Below are positions 7,251 through 14,294 of a stretch of 16,202 bases of DNA, piece by piece. Within the stretch, counting starts at the first letter, position 1. Each line of letters begins with the position of its first letter. The notes under the pieces were generated by a model, which was given only the letters and a program-made list of their open reading frames with translations, was not told where the DNA came from and did not search any database. This DNA is from an uncultured Eubacteriales bacterium. GTDB lineage: Bacteria; Bacillota; Clostridia; Oscillospirales; Oscillospiraceae. The stretch spans positions 1 through 16,202 of the forward strand of contig UQXG01000034.1 in NCBI GenBank assembly GCA_900544945.1, written 5' to 3'. A program made the translations under genes and the position numbers.

Positions 7251-7285
7251 GGTAGTGTCTCCTTTCATGGGATTCGATACGAAAC

Positions 7286-7314
7286 ATTCTAGCCATCCCA
7301 GGAGAAAGTTATTC
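7286..7314 (-). promoter_or_regulatory. Weak candidate promoter upstream of clpP
   Basis: TAGAAT (minus strand 7291-7286) lies 36 nt before the clpP start and matches the -10 hexamer seen at three other promoters in this window. The region 17 nt upstream (GAATAA) is a poor -35 match. I see no CtsR or CIRCE-like operator. Confidence 0.3.
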
Positions 7315-7321
7315 CGGGGAA

Positions 7322-7355
7322 ATCAGGGAAACCGGCCCCAGCCGGTTTCCCTGAT
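7322..7355 (-). terminator. Hairpin terminator after trigger factor
   Basis: Positions 7322-7336 and 7341-7355 form a perfect 15 bp stem (ATCAGGGAAACCGGC and its complement) with a 4 nt loop, 17 nt past the tig stop codon. The minus-strand U-tract is short (TTTCCCC), so termination may be incomplete and allow read-through into clpP. Confidence 0.75.
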
Positions 7356-7372
7356 GGTTGGTACTTGGGGAA

Positions 7373-8677
7373 TTAACCCTCGGTCTTCTCCTCAGCCTTG
7401 GGAGCCACGGCTACGGCAGAGTCCACAATCAGCTTGATGGCCTTCCGAGTGACCAGGCTGCCGGTGAGCTCCTCGGCGGGAACCATCTCCTTGACCTTAG
7501 CCTCTTCCATCTCGTACTGCTTGGCCAGAGACTTGATCTCCTCCTCGATTTCCTCCTCGGTGGCGGTCAGACCCTCGGCCTTGGCAATCGCCTCCAGGGT
7601 GACGGAGATCTTGGCCTGCTTCTCGGCGGCAGGACGGAAGGCATTGCGCATGGTGTTCACATCGCCGCCCATCATCTTGGCGTACTGCTCCATGGAGTAG
7701 CCGCTCATCTGCAGCTGATAGCCGAACCGCTCCATCTGAACGTCCAGCTCATTTTCTACCAGTGCCTTGGGCATATCCACGGTGGTGTTCTCGGCGGCCT
7801 TCTCCACGCAGGCATTCTCGAAGGCGGAATCCGCCTGCTTCTGAGCCTGCTCCAGAGCCTTGGCACGGACATCAGCCTTCAGAGCGTCCAGGGTATCAAA
7901 CTCGGAAACGTCCTTGGCAAACTCATCGTCCATCTCGGGAACCATGGTCACAGTGACCTTGTTCAGCTTGACGTGGAACACAACAGCCTTGCCGGCCAGC
8001 TCCTTGTGGTAATCCTCAGGGAAGGTGATGTCGATGTCCTTCTCCTCGCCGGCGGTCATGCCCACCACCTGCTCCTCAAAGCCGGGGACGAACTGGCCGG
8101 AGCCCAGCTTCAGGTCGAAGTTCTCGCCCTTGCCGCCCTCGAAGGGCACGCCATTGTCGAAGCCCTCAAAGTCGATGTTGGCGGTGTCGCCCATCTGCGC
8201 GGCCCGGTCAACGGTCTCGGTGGAGGCAACGTTCTGCGCCATCCGATCCAGCTCGGCCTGAACCTGCTCGTCGGTGACAGAAGCCTCGGTCTTCTCCACT
8301 TCCAGGCCCTTGTACTGACCCAGGGTGACCTCAGGATAGACCTCGGTGGTCAGGGTCAGAGTGACGGAGCCGTCGTCCTCAATCTTCATATCGGTCAGGC
8401 TGGGACGGCCGATGGCCTTGAAGCCCTCCTGCTTGGCAACGGCAAAGTCATAGACCTCGGGGAAAATTTCCTCCAGGCCGTCTTCGTAGAAAACGTGAGC
8501 GCCGTACAGAGCCTCGATCATCTTCCGGGGAGCCTTGCCCTTCCGGAAGCCGGGAACCAGAATCTGCTTGCGGGCCTTCAGATAAGCCTTGTTGATGCCG
8601 GTCTCCATCAGATCCTTGTCGATTTCCACCACGATGGTGGCCTCGTTGCCGTTTCTTTCAATGTTCTTTACGTTCAT
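7373..8677 (-). CDS. tig: Trigger factor chaperone/prolyl isomerase
   Basis: 434-residue ribosome-associated chaperone. The N-terminal ribosome-binding domain contains GFRKGKAP (43-50), the loop that contacts L23 at the exit tunnel. An FKBP-type isomerase domain spans about 160-241 (GDTANIDFEGF... ...FPEDYHKELAGKAVVF). The C-terminal helical arms end in an acidic tail (PKAEEKTEG). Length is typical for the family. The ATG at 8677 has a clear AGGAGGA site 11 nt upstream. It heads the quality-control cluster and is followed by clpP and clpX, the usual Firmicute arrangement that puts folding and degradation of new chains together. Confidence 0.97.
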   Translation of the reverse strand: MNVKNIERNGNEATIVVEIDKDLMETGINKAYLKARKQILVPGFRKGKAPRKMIEALYGAHVFYEDGLEEIFPEVYDFAVAKQEGFKAIGRPSLTDMKIEDDGSVTLTLTTEVYPEVTLGQYKGLEVEKTEASVTDEQVQAELDRMAQNVASTETVDRAAQMGDTANIDFEGFDNGVPFEGGKGENFDLKLGSGQFVPGFEEQVVGMTAGEEKDIDITFPEDYHKELAGKAVVFHVKLNKVTVTMVPEMDDEFAKDVSEFDTLDALKADVRAKALEQAQKQADSAFENACVEKAAENTTVDMPKALVENELDVQMERFGYQLQMSGYSMEQYAKMMGGDVNTMRNAFRPAAEKQAKISVTLEAIAKAEGLTATEEEIEEEIKSLAKQYEMEEAKVKEMVPAEELTGSLVTRKAIKLIVDSAVAVAPKAEEKTEG

Positions 8678-8743
8678 TGGTTGTTGTCCTCCTAAATTGG
8701 TTCGCAGGGCGATACCATTCTATATATAATTCACAGCCGAACC

Positions 8744-8772
8744 ATTCTATCAAAATATACGGCTTTTGTCCA
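8744..8772 (-). promoter_or_regulatory. Sigma-A promoter for tig
   Basis: TGGACA (minus strand 8772-8767), a 17-base spacer and TAGAAT (8749-8744), giving a leader of about 60 nt. The -10 region is part of a near-repeat: ATAGAATGGTTCG (8750-8738) and ATAGAATGGTATCG (8723-8710), 27 nt apart, the second inside the leader. Confidence 0.6.
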
Positions 8773-8792
8773 TAGTTTTTCAGAAATTTCTT

Positions 8793-9482
8793 TTACGAAA
8801 TTACAGGATATGGATGAAATCCCAGATAATCCGCCGAAACCAGGCGAAACTCCACCCCGTCCCACTGGCCCTCCATGGCAAGCCTGTGACTTCCGCCGTG
8901 CAAATGACCATAAAAGCACCGGCGCACCTCATATTTTGCAAGCAGTTCCAGAATTTCCGGGCACTCATAGCCCTTGTATCGGGGCGGGTAGTGCAGAAAT
9001 ACGATTTTTGGTCTCTCCCCTGCCGCTTTCAGGGAAGCTTCCAGCCGCATCAGCTCCCGGCGGAAGACCTTCTCGTCGTGCCGCCCGCTTTTGTCCTCCT
9101 CGAAAAACCAGCCCCGGGTGCCGCAGATGGCGTAATCTCCGTACTCGTAGGCGTTGTTATTCAGAAGTTCCAGGTCGGAAAAGCCGTTTTCCTGGCAGAA
9201 TTTCCGGAATTTCGCCCCGGTGCTCCACCAATAGTCGTGGTTTCCCTTTACAATGATTTTCCTGCCGGGAATTTCATTCATCCAGGCAAAGTCCAGCTTG
9301 GCTCCTTCCAAGTCCAGGGCCCAGCTCAAATCTCCCAGAAGCACCGTGGTGTCCTCAGGCCGAATGACCTTCATGCCCTCTTTCAGCTTATCCATATAGC
9401 CCACCCAGGCACCGCCGAATACGTCCATAGGCTTCGGCGCGCCCAGGCATAAATGTAAATCTCCGATTGCGTATAACGCCAA
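8793..9482 (-). CDS. Calcineurin-like metallophosphoesterase
   Basis: 229-residue cytoplasmic dinuclear-metal phosphoesterase. The metal-binding motifs are complete and in order: GDLHL with Asp8 and His10, GDLSW with Asp51, GNHD with Asn81 and His82, a later histidine in FLHYPP (His164), and GHLHG with His193 and His195. The substrate cannot be read from sequence; relatives act on phosphodiesters or phosphomonoesters. The start is TTG at 9482 with GGAGGT 7 nt upstream; no ATG exists near it. The upstream threonine-synthase-like gene ends 16 nt away, so the pair is probably one transcript. No convincing terminator follows before the tig promoter. Confidence 0.9.
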   Translation of the reverse strand: MALYAIGDLHLCLGAPKPMDVFGGAWVGYMDKLKEGMKVIRPEDTTVLLGDLSWALDLEGAKLDFAWMNEIPGRKIIVKGNHDYWWSTGAKFRKFCQENGFSDLELLNNNAYEYGDYAICGTRGWFFEEDKSGRHDEKVFRRELMRLEASLKAAGERPKIVFLHYPPRYKGYECPEILELLAKYEVRRCFYGHLHGGSHRLAMEGQWDGVEFRLVSADYLGFHPYPVIS

Positions 9483-9498
9483 AGGCGCACCTCCTCCA

Positions 9499-10509
9499 TT
9501 AAAAAGTACGGTTTTCCAGCTCTTCCGGGGTCATTCCCAGGGCTTTCGCCGTTATCTCCAGGCTATGCCTGGGGCTGGTATCCGAGAGAATCACCGCGAA
9601 ACCTGACCTGCCGGTTTTCGCCCGATAGTCCATAAGCCCGGCGTAGGCCAGCGCCCCGGCGGGGTCAAGAATATGGCCGCAGGTTCGATAAACCCCGGAA
9701 ATGGTCTGCAAGATACGCTCCGAGCTGACCACACTGACAGCCAATCCGGCGCGAAGCTTTGTCAGAACCTCCTCACTGGGCGCATAGGCAGCTCCCCGGC
9801 GGCAGGCATCCAGATACCGCTCAACTTCCTCACAGCCGCCGGCTTCATAAACAAGACGCTCCAATTCCGAGGGGACGACCACGTCCGCCGAAGGGAGAAT
9901 TGTGGGGATGCTCACCCCGTCGGTGCGGAGCTGACCGTGACTGAGCAGGTTCCATAATTCGTTGTTTTCATTGCAGCAGCACAGAATTTCGCCAATCGGC
10001 GCACCCCATTGCCGGGCATAAACCGCACTGATTGGGGCGGAAAAGTCACCGGAAACCACAGAAATGTCCGGATTCGTTACACCAAGATTGTACAGCTCCG
10101 TGCAAATTCCCAAAAGGACGGCGCATCGCAGCGCAATGCCTACCCACCCCGCAGGCTCCTCCCGTCCCAGCAGTCGGGATAAGGACACGGCCATGGTCTC
10201 ATAATCCCAGCCTGGGTTATACCACGTCTGGGCCAGGTACAGCCGGGAGCCCAGGCTCACCAGCCGGATGGGACTGCGGCCTGCGGCAAACTCTACGTCC
10301 CACAGGCTGCACTTACTTCCAAATAGGTGGTTGAGCATCCAGGCAATCCGCCCGGCAAAGGGCTTCTTCGCCAACGCCTCGAAAGTCTGCCGGGTCATTT
10401 TCGGATGCCGGTAAGGAAGAAACCGTCCGCCATCCGGGCCCACAGCCTGCTGCATGACACTCTGGGCGGTGAATACCTCCCGGTCGTTGCGTGTGGTAAT
10501 GTACAGCAT
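9499..10509 (-). CDS. Threonine-synthase-like pseudoenzyme (no PLP lysine)
   Basis: 336-residue homologue of PLP-dependent threonine synthase, which converts O-phosphohomoserine to threonine, but probably unable to do so. Family landmarks remain: YITTRND (3-9, for YxSTRG), VGPDGGRFLP (23-32), SPIRLV (79-84), SGDF (153-156, for SGNFGD), CCCNENNELWNLLSHGQL (177-194, for the NEND segment), and PSADVVVPSELERLVYE (206-222). The HGPTLAFKD segment reads YNPGWDYET (97-105), placing Glu104 at the PLP lysine. The SGDTG phosphate-binding region is absent: about 49 residues separate the two landmarks where about 130 are expected. HPAKF is replaced by SPRHS. The frame is intact. The ATG at 10509 has GGAGGGAGGG upstream; a start at 10542 would overlap the promoter. 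It probably shares a transcript with the phosphoesterase. Confidence 0.75.
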   Translation of the reverse strand: MLYITTRNDREVFTAQSVMQQAVGPDGGRFLPYRHPKMTRQTFEALAKKPFAGRIAWMLNHLFGSKCSLWDVEFAAGRSPIRLVSLGSRLYLAQTWYNPGWDYETMAVSLSRLLGREEPAGWVGIALRCAVLLGICTELYNLGVTNPDISVVSGDFSAPISAVYARQWGAPIGEILCCCNENNELWNLLSHGQLRTDGVSIPTILPSADVVVPSELERLVYEAGGCEEVERYLDACRRGAAYAPSEEVLTKLRAGLAVSVVSSERILQTISGVYRTCGHILDPAGALAYAGLMDYRAKTGRSGFAVILSDTSPRHSLEITAKALGMTPEELENRTF

Positions 10510-10542
10510 AGAATCCCTCCCTCCGGCAGTTTTTCCCAGCAC

Positions 10543-10571
10543 ATTCTATCATAGCCGTCCGGGGATGTCTA
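10543..10571 (-). promoter_or_regulatory. Sigma-A promoter for the threonine-synthase-like gene
   Basis: TAGACA (minus strand 10571-10566, five of six matches to TTGACA), a 17-base spacer and TAGAAT (10548-10543), 34 nt before the ATG at 10509. The rest of the gap (10572-10645) holds short CCGG-rich palindromes and an offset repeat of ATTATCCGG (10597-10605 and 10630-10638), but no clear terminator. Confidence 0.65.
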
Positions 10572-10645
10572 TCCATAAAATAGGAACGGTTCCGAGATTA
10601 TCCGGCAAGTTCCGGCGTTCTTCCCGGAAATTATCCGGTTTTTCC

Positions 10646-11593
10646 TCAGAATTTTCCCAGCACGTTCAGAGCGTTCTGCCAGAAAATCTTCCGGATCAGG
10701 GTCTCCGTCAGGCCACGCTCCTCCAGCCGGTCGGCAAGAGCCGGGTAACTCTGGACGCCCTCGAAGCCATCGGGAGTATGCTCCACCCCGTCCAGATCGC
10801 CGCCCAGGGCAATGTGTTCTCCTGACGGATCCAGCTCCAGAAAATGGAAAATATGGTCACAGACGGTGTCCAGATTGGCATTTTCTCCCGTAAAATTCCG
10901 GCAGAAATTGTAGCCCGCCACACCGCCGGTTTCGCAGATGGCTCGGAACATATCATCGGTCAGGTTCCGCTTGTGGCCGCAGACCGCCCGACTGTTGGAA
11001 TGGGTGGCGATAATGGGTTTCTGGGTGATATCCATAATATCCCAGAAGCCCTCGTCGCTGATGTGGCTCACGTCCACGCCCATGCCGAGGCTCTGGGCCT
11101 GCCGGACATAGGCCTTGCCCAGATCCGTCAGGCCGCCGCCGGTAACGTTAGAACCGGTAAGGGGGTTCTTTTCGTTCCAGCCCAGGCTGGTGATCTGGAA
11201 ACCGATGGAGTGCAGGTCTTCCAGCAGCTCCGGATTATAGTCAATGCCCGCGGTGCCCTCCAAAGTCAGAATGGCGGACATTTTGCCGTTTTTGCGGTTT
11301 TCCTCGATTTCCGCCGGGGTATAGGCAATGGAAATAAGATTGCTGTTTTTATCCACCTCCCGCTGGATAGTGGCAAGCTCTCTTTCAAAGAGCACAATGG
11401 GTGACAGATTTCCTACCACTTCCCTGTCGGAGGTGGTGAAGCAGGCAAAGCACTGGGCGTAGCCGGGCAGCTTCCCCGCCCGCTCTAAATCGATGTGGTA
11501 AGCGTTTTTCCGCAGGCTTCCCGCCTGATTCAAATCCTCCCCCAGCAGCTTGAAGGCGGAATCGCAGTGAAAGTCAAAAACAGGCACGTTCAT
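10646..11593 (-). CDS. Membrane dipeptidase family (M19) zinc dipeptidase
   Basis: 315-residue metallopeptidase of the renal dipeptidase (M19) family, which cleaves dipeptides, often including D-residues. Metal ligands appear in order: His9 and Asp11 (DFHCD), Glu112 (LTLEGTAG), His177 (DVSHIS) and His198 (ATHSN), with GGDLDG (264-269) carrying the later catalytic aspartate. No signal peptide is visible, so a cytoplasmic role in peptide use or cell-wall peptide recycling is likely. The ATG at 11593 overlaps the yraN stop codon by ATGA and has GGAGGA upstream, indicating translational coupling. That makes it the last gene of the lepB-rbgA-rnhB-yraN series, an addition to the standard block. Confidence 0.93.
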   Translation of the reverse strand: MNVPVFDFHCDSAFKLLGEDLNQAGSLRKNAYHIDLERAGKLPGYAQCFACFTTSDREVVGNLSPIVLFERELATIQREVDKNSNLISIAYTPAEIEENRKNGKMSAILTLEGTAGIDYNPELLEDLHSIGFQITSLGWNEKNPLTGSNVTGGGLTDLGKAYVRQAQSLGMGVDVSHISDEGFWDIMDITQKPIIATHSNSRAVCGHKRNLTDDMFRAICETGGVAGYNFCRNFTGENANLDTVCDHIFHFLELDPSGEHIALGGDLDGVEHTPDGFEGVQSYPALADRLEERGLTETLIRKIFWQNALNVLGKF

Positions 11594-11955
11594 TGAAAAG
11601 CATCCTCCAAATGATGAATTTCCGGGTGTGGGGTTTCCATCCCTTCCGGGGCGTAAATTTCGATGACATCGAACCGACAGGGTAGGTTCGTGGGGTTCTG
11701 GGCTAAGTACAAGGATGCGGTGGTACGGATCCGCTCCTGCTTCTTAGCATCCACAAATTCCCGGGCTCGGGCAAATTCTGCCGATTTTCGCAGCTTTACT
11801 TCCACAAATACCAGAAACTTCCGGTTTTTTACGATCAGATCGATTTCCCCGAACCGGCAGCGGTAGCCGGAGGCCAGAATTTCATAGCGCTTTTTGCGCA
11901 GGTATTCCGCCGCCAGAGCTTCTCCCCAGGCACCGGTCAGATTATTTCTCCCCAT
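11590..11955 (-). CDS. yraN: YraN/UPF0102 nuclease-fold protein
   Basis: 121-residue member of the UPF0102 family, with a restriction-endonuclease-like fold. The core motif is visible: GEALAAEYL (11-19), GEIDLI (Glu37, Asp39), FVEVK (Glu52, Lys54), then KKQERI. The biochemical role is not settled; a nuclease function related to DNA or recombination intermediates has been proposed for the family from its fold. The start at 11955 overlaps the 3' end of rnhB by 14 nt, as is common for this pair, and the end overlaps the dipeptidase start. Length is typical. Confidence 0.92.
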   Translation of the reverse strand: MGRNNLTGAWGEALAAEYLRKKRYEILASGYRCRFGEIDLIVKNRKFLVFVEVKLRKSAEFARAREFVDAKKQERIRTTASLYLAQNPTNLPCRFDVIEIYAPEGMETPHPEIHHLEDAFQ

Positions 11956-12547
11956 AGAATTTCTTCAGGAAGGACTTCCGGTGGATGGGACAGGGGCCAA
12001 ACTGGCGCAGAGCCGCATAGTGGGCCTGGGTGCCGTAACCCTTGTGAATGTCAAAGCCATACTGGGGATAGGTTTTTGCCAGTTCCAGCATAAGATCGTC
12101 CCGGGTAACCTTGGCAAGAACGGAGGCCGCGGCGATGTTGGCGCTGAGGCTGTCCCCCTTGACCACGGTTTTCACCGGAATACCGAAGTCCGTCTCCCGG
12201 TTGCCGTCGATGAGGGCTAAGTCCGGCTTTACAGAAAGCTGAGCCAGTGCCCGACTCATGGCGAGAAATGTGGCCTGCAAAATGTTGATTTCGTCAATTT
12301 CCCCCTCGGAGGCTAAGCCGATGCCGTAGGCAATGGCCTGCTCCTGAATGAGCGGAAACAGCTCCCGTCGCTTTTTATCCGACAGCTTCTTGCTGTCCGT
12401 CAGTCCCGGAATCTGCAAGTGCTTTGGCAGAATCACCGCCGCGGCGCATACCGGCCCCGCCAGGGGCCCCCGGCCCGCTTCGTCCACGCCGCAAATAATC
12501 TGGCAGTCCTGGGCATCCTCAATTTCCCACATGGTAATTTCGCTCAT
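11942..12547 (-). CDS. rnhB: Ribonuclease HII
   Basis: 201-residue RNase HII, which cuts RNA in RNA-DNA hybrids and nicks at single ribonucleotides in DNA. The signature VDEAGRGPLAG (21-31) gives Asp22, Glu23 and the GRG motif; Asp114 lies in LIDGN and a further catalytic Asp in the VTRDDLM segment. GDSLSANIAAASVLAK is the conserved helix of the family. The ATG at 12547 overlaps the rbgA stop codon by ATGA and has GGAGG 7 nt upstream. A second in-frame ATG at codon 6 is possible but lacks its own ribosome binding site. It is paired with rbgA as in other Firmicutes. Confidence 0.96.
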   Translation of the reverse strand: MSEITMWEIEDAQDCQIICGVDEAGRGPLAGPVCAAAVILPKHLQIPGLTDSKKLSDKKRRELFPLIQEQAIAYGIGLASEGEIDEINILQATFLAMSRALAQLSVKPDLALIDGNRETDFGIPVKTVVKGDSLSANIAAASVLAKVTRDDLMLELAKTYPQYGFDIHKGYGTQAHYAALRQFGPCPIHRKSFLKKFYGEK

Positions 12548-13419
12548 AGGTAATCCTCCGGCATTTCCAAAGTGAATTTTCCCAGCTTGCCTCCCCGGAA
12601 TTCGTCCAGCAGCACCCGTGCCATCCGCTCCAGGTTCACTTCGCCGCCGGAGACCAGGTAGCCCCGCTTTCGGCCGGCCAGCTCCAGAAGCTCCCAGCCG
12701 GGGGTATCCTCCGGTGCTTCCACCTGGTAGCGGTCAAGGAGTGCTTGGGGATTGTGCTTATGAAGTAAGGTCATTAAGAAACAAGCCAGCTCCTCCAGGT
12801 CAATGACGTTTTCCTTCACCGCCCCGGTATAGGCCAGCATCATGCCCACTCTGGGATCCTCAAATTTCGGCCAGAGAATGCCCGGAGTGTCCAGCAGCTG
12901 AAGTCCCGCATCCACGGTAACCCACTGCTTGCCCCGGGTAACGCCGGGACGGTTCTCCGCCTTGGCCCCCTTCCTGCCGGAAATCTGGTTGATAAGGGTG
13001 GATTTTCCCACATTGGGAATGCCCACCACCATCACCCGCAGGGGCCGGTTCATGCCTCGCTTGGCGTCCCGTTCCAGCTTTTCGGCACAGGCCCGGCGGG
13101 CAGCCGGGGTGAAGTCGGAAATGCCCCGGCGGCTTTTGCAGTCCGTGGCGATGACGCTCATGCCCTTGTCCCGGAAGAAGGCCGCCCAGGTTTTCGTAGC
13201 CTCCGGATCCGCTAAGTCCATCCGGTTCAGCACCAGAATCCGGGGCTTACCGCCGCAGATGGCATCGATATCCGGGTTCCGGCTGGACATGGGAATCCGG
13301 GCATCCACAATCTCACACACCGCGTCCACCAGCTTCAGGTCGGCCTCGATCTGCCGCCGGGTCTTGGTCATGTGACCGGGATACCACTGGATATTCAGTT
13401 TTGCATCCGTCTCTTTCAT
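12544..13419 (-). CDS. rbgA: Ribosome biogenesis GTPase RbgA (YlqF)
   Basis: 291-residue circularly permuted GTPase that acts in 50S subunit maturation in Firmicutes. The motifs are in the permuted order: G4 NRMD (65-68) and G5 CKSRRG (94-99) precede G1 GIPNVGKST (133-141), G2 PGVTRG (158-163) and G3 DTPG (177-180). The N-terminal QWYPGHM (11-17) and the C-terminal ANTAR-like helical domain fit RbgA. Length is normal. The start at 13419 has GGAG 8-12 nt upstream and lies 14 nt after the lepB stop codon. With engB at 2312, the window carries two separate 50S assembly GTPases. Confidence 0.96.
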   Translation of the reverse strand: MKETDAKLNIQWYPGHMTKTRRQIEADLKLVDAVCEIVDARIPMSSRNPDIDAICGGKPRILVLNRMDLADPEATKTWAAFFRDKGMSVIATDCKSRRGISDFTPAARRACAEKLERDAKRGMNRPLRVMVVGIPNVGKSTLINQISGRKGAKAENRPGVTRGKQWVTVDAGLQLLDTPGILWPKFEDPRVGMMLAYTGAVKENVIDLEELACFLMTLLHKHNPQALLDRYQVEAPEDTPGWELLELAGRKRGYLVSGGEVNLERMARVLLDEFRGGKLGKFTLEMPEDYL

Positions 13420-13433
13420 ATCTTTAACTCCAA

Positions 13434-14030
13434 TTATTTCGTATCAATTCTCCCGATTCGGCCGAAATCCCGGGGGTGCTCCCCATGGTGAGTGCCGGGA
13501 AGCAGCAGGAACACTGCCTTGCCCAGTACCTCCCGCCGGTCGATCTGGCCGATCTGGGGGCTCCGGCTATCCAGAGACACTGCTCGGTTGTCCCCCAGCA
13601 CAAAAATGCAGCCCTCCGCCACCGTCAGAGGAAACACCGTTCCCTCGTCATTGGTGGTCAGCTGCTTGAGATAGGGCTCCTCCAGGGGCTTCCCGTCCAC
13701 ATAGACCAGGCCCTCGTCAAAGTCAATATCCACCTGCTGGCCTTCCGTGGCGATGACCCGCTTGACAATGGGCTTTCCGTTTTCAAATCCCTGCTTGCTG
13801 ATGACCACAATGTCCCCCGGCTTCGGTTCCCCGCAGAAGGCCTCGCTGACCAGCAGCAGATAATCTCCGTCCCAGAGAGTATCGTACATGGAATTCTGGG
13901 TCACCACGATCACCCGGAAAAAGATAAGAAACACCAGCATGATTGCCGAGAGCATATACACGAGATCATGGACATACAGCACCAGGGATTGCTTTCCCGT
14001 GCGCTGCTCGGTTTTCTTTTTGGAAGCCAT
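13434..14030 (-). CDS. lepB: Type I signal peptidase LepB
   Basis: 198-residue membrane signal peptidase that removes signal peptides from exported proteins. One N-terminal transmembrane helix spans about 16-40. The catalytic serine is in VTQNSMYD (Ser47) and the general-base lysine in PIVKRVIATEG (Lys90), a Ser-Lys dyad. The conserved GDNRAVSLDSRS box is at 146-157. The start is placed at 14030, where GGGAG precedes the ATG by 8 nt; a longer frame to 14126 would run into the repeat-bearing leader and lacks a ribosome binding site. It is first in the lepB-rbgA-rnhB-yraN-dipeptidase series, with its own promoter at 14223-14251. Confidence 0.95.
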   Translation of the reverse strand: MASKKKTEQRTGKQSLVLYVHDLVYMLSAIMLVFLIFFRVIVVTQNSMYDTLWDGDYLLLVSEAFCGEPKPGDIVVISKQGFENGKPIVKRVIATEGQQVDIDFDEGLVYVDGKPLEEPYLKQLTTNDEGTVFPLTVAEGCIFVLGDNRAVSLDSRSPQIGQIDRREVLGKAVFLLLPGTHHGEHPRDFGRIGRIDTK

Positions 14031-14100
14031 GGCATTTTCTCCCTTCCCAAAAGCAATCATAGGAATCACCTGAATAGACGTAAAAGCCGCGAAACCTAGG

Positions 14101-14203
14101 GGGATTGCCACACCAGCGTGCGCCAAATTATGGTGTGACTGCCACCGGCAGTCACTTTGATTTCAAATTCGCTGCGCGGAGCACCACTGGTTCGCAATGA
14201 CAT
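14101..14203. repeat. MITE-like intergenic repeat in the lepB leader
   Basis: The ends are imperfectly inverted: ATTGCCACACCAG near 14104 and CTGGTTCGCAAT near 14188-14199. The core has a perfect 9 bp hairpin, GTGACTGCC (14135-14143) with GGCAGTCAC (14147-14155). ATTGCCACACCAG...CTGGTTCGCAATGA elements are ones I recall as dispersed repeats in Clostridia, but I cannot search. It lies between the promoter at 14223-14251 and lepB, so it is transcribed as part of the leader. Confidence 0.6.
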
Positions 14204-14222
14204 AGTTCTTTCGATAGTCTGT

Positions 14223-14251
14223 ATTATAACACAGTGCCGTCAAAAAGCCAA
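14223..14251 (-). promoter_or_regulatory. Sigma-A promoter for the lepB operon
   Basis: TTGGCT (minus strand 14251-14246), a 17-base spacer and a consensus TATAAT (14228-14223). It follows directly after the rplS terminator. The predicted leader to the lepB ATG is about 185 nt and contains the 14101-14203 repeat. A TTGACG also lies nearby but only 9 nt from the -10 box and is not usable. Confidence 0.7.
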
Positions 14252-14252
14252 T

Positions 14253-14278
14253 AAAAAAAGAGGGCAGCGCCCTCTTTT
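14253..14278 (-). terminator. Intrinsic terminator of rplS
   Basis: On the minus strand AAAAGAGGGC (14278-14269) pairs with GCCCTCTTTT (14265-14256) around a 3 nt loop, continuing to seven Ts down to 14253. It lies 16 nt after the rplS stop codon and separates L19 from the lepB operon. Confidence 0.92.
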
Positions 14279-14294
14279 CTTATCCAGTTTCGGA

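Noticed and set aside
7251..7268. Upstream in-frame ATG extending clpP by six residues
   Set aside because: The ribosome binding site lies inside this extension and is correctly spaced for the ATG at 7250.
7358..8695. A 445-codon plus-strand frame antisense to trigger factor
   Set aside because: Leu/Gly/His-rich shadow of tig with no recognisable family, and it runs through the tig terminator.
8773..8792. Terminator for the phosphoesterase gene
   Set aside because: Only a short AGAAATTTCT palindrome is present; too weak to call, and it overlaps the tig promoter region.
10572..10645. Terminator after the dipeptidase gene
   Set aside because: Short CCGG-rich stems (for example TTCCGG/CCGGAA) occur but none is followed by a U-tract.
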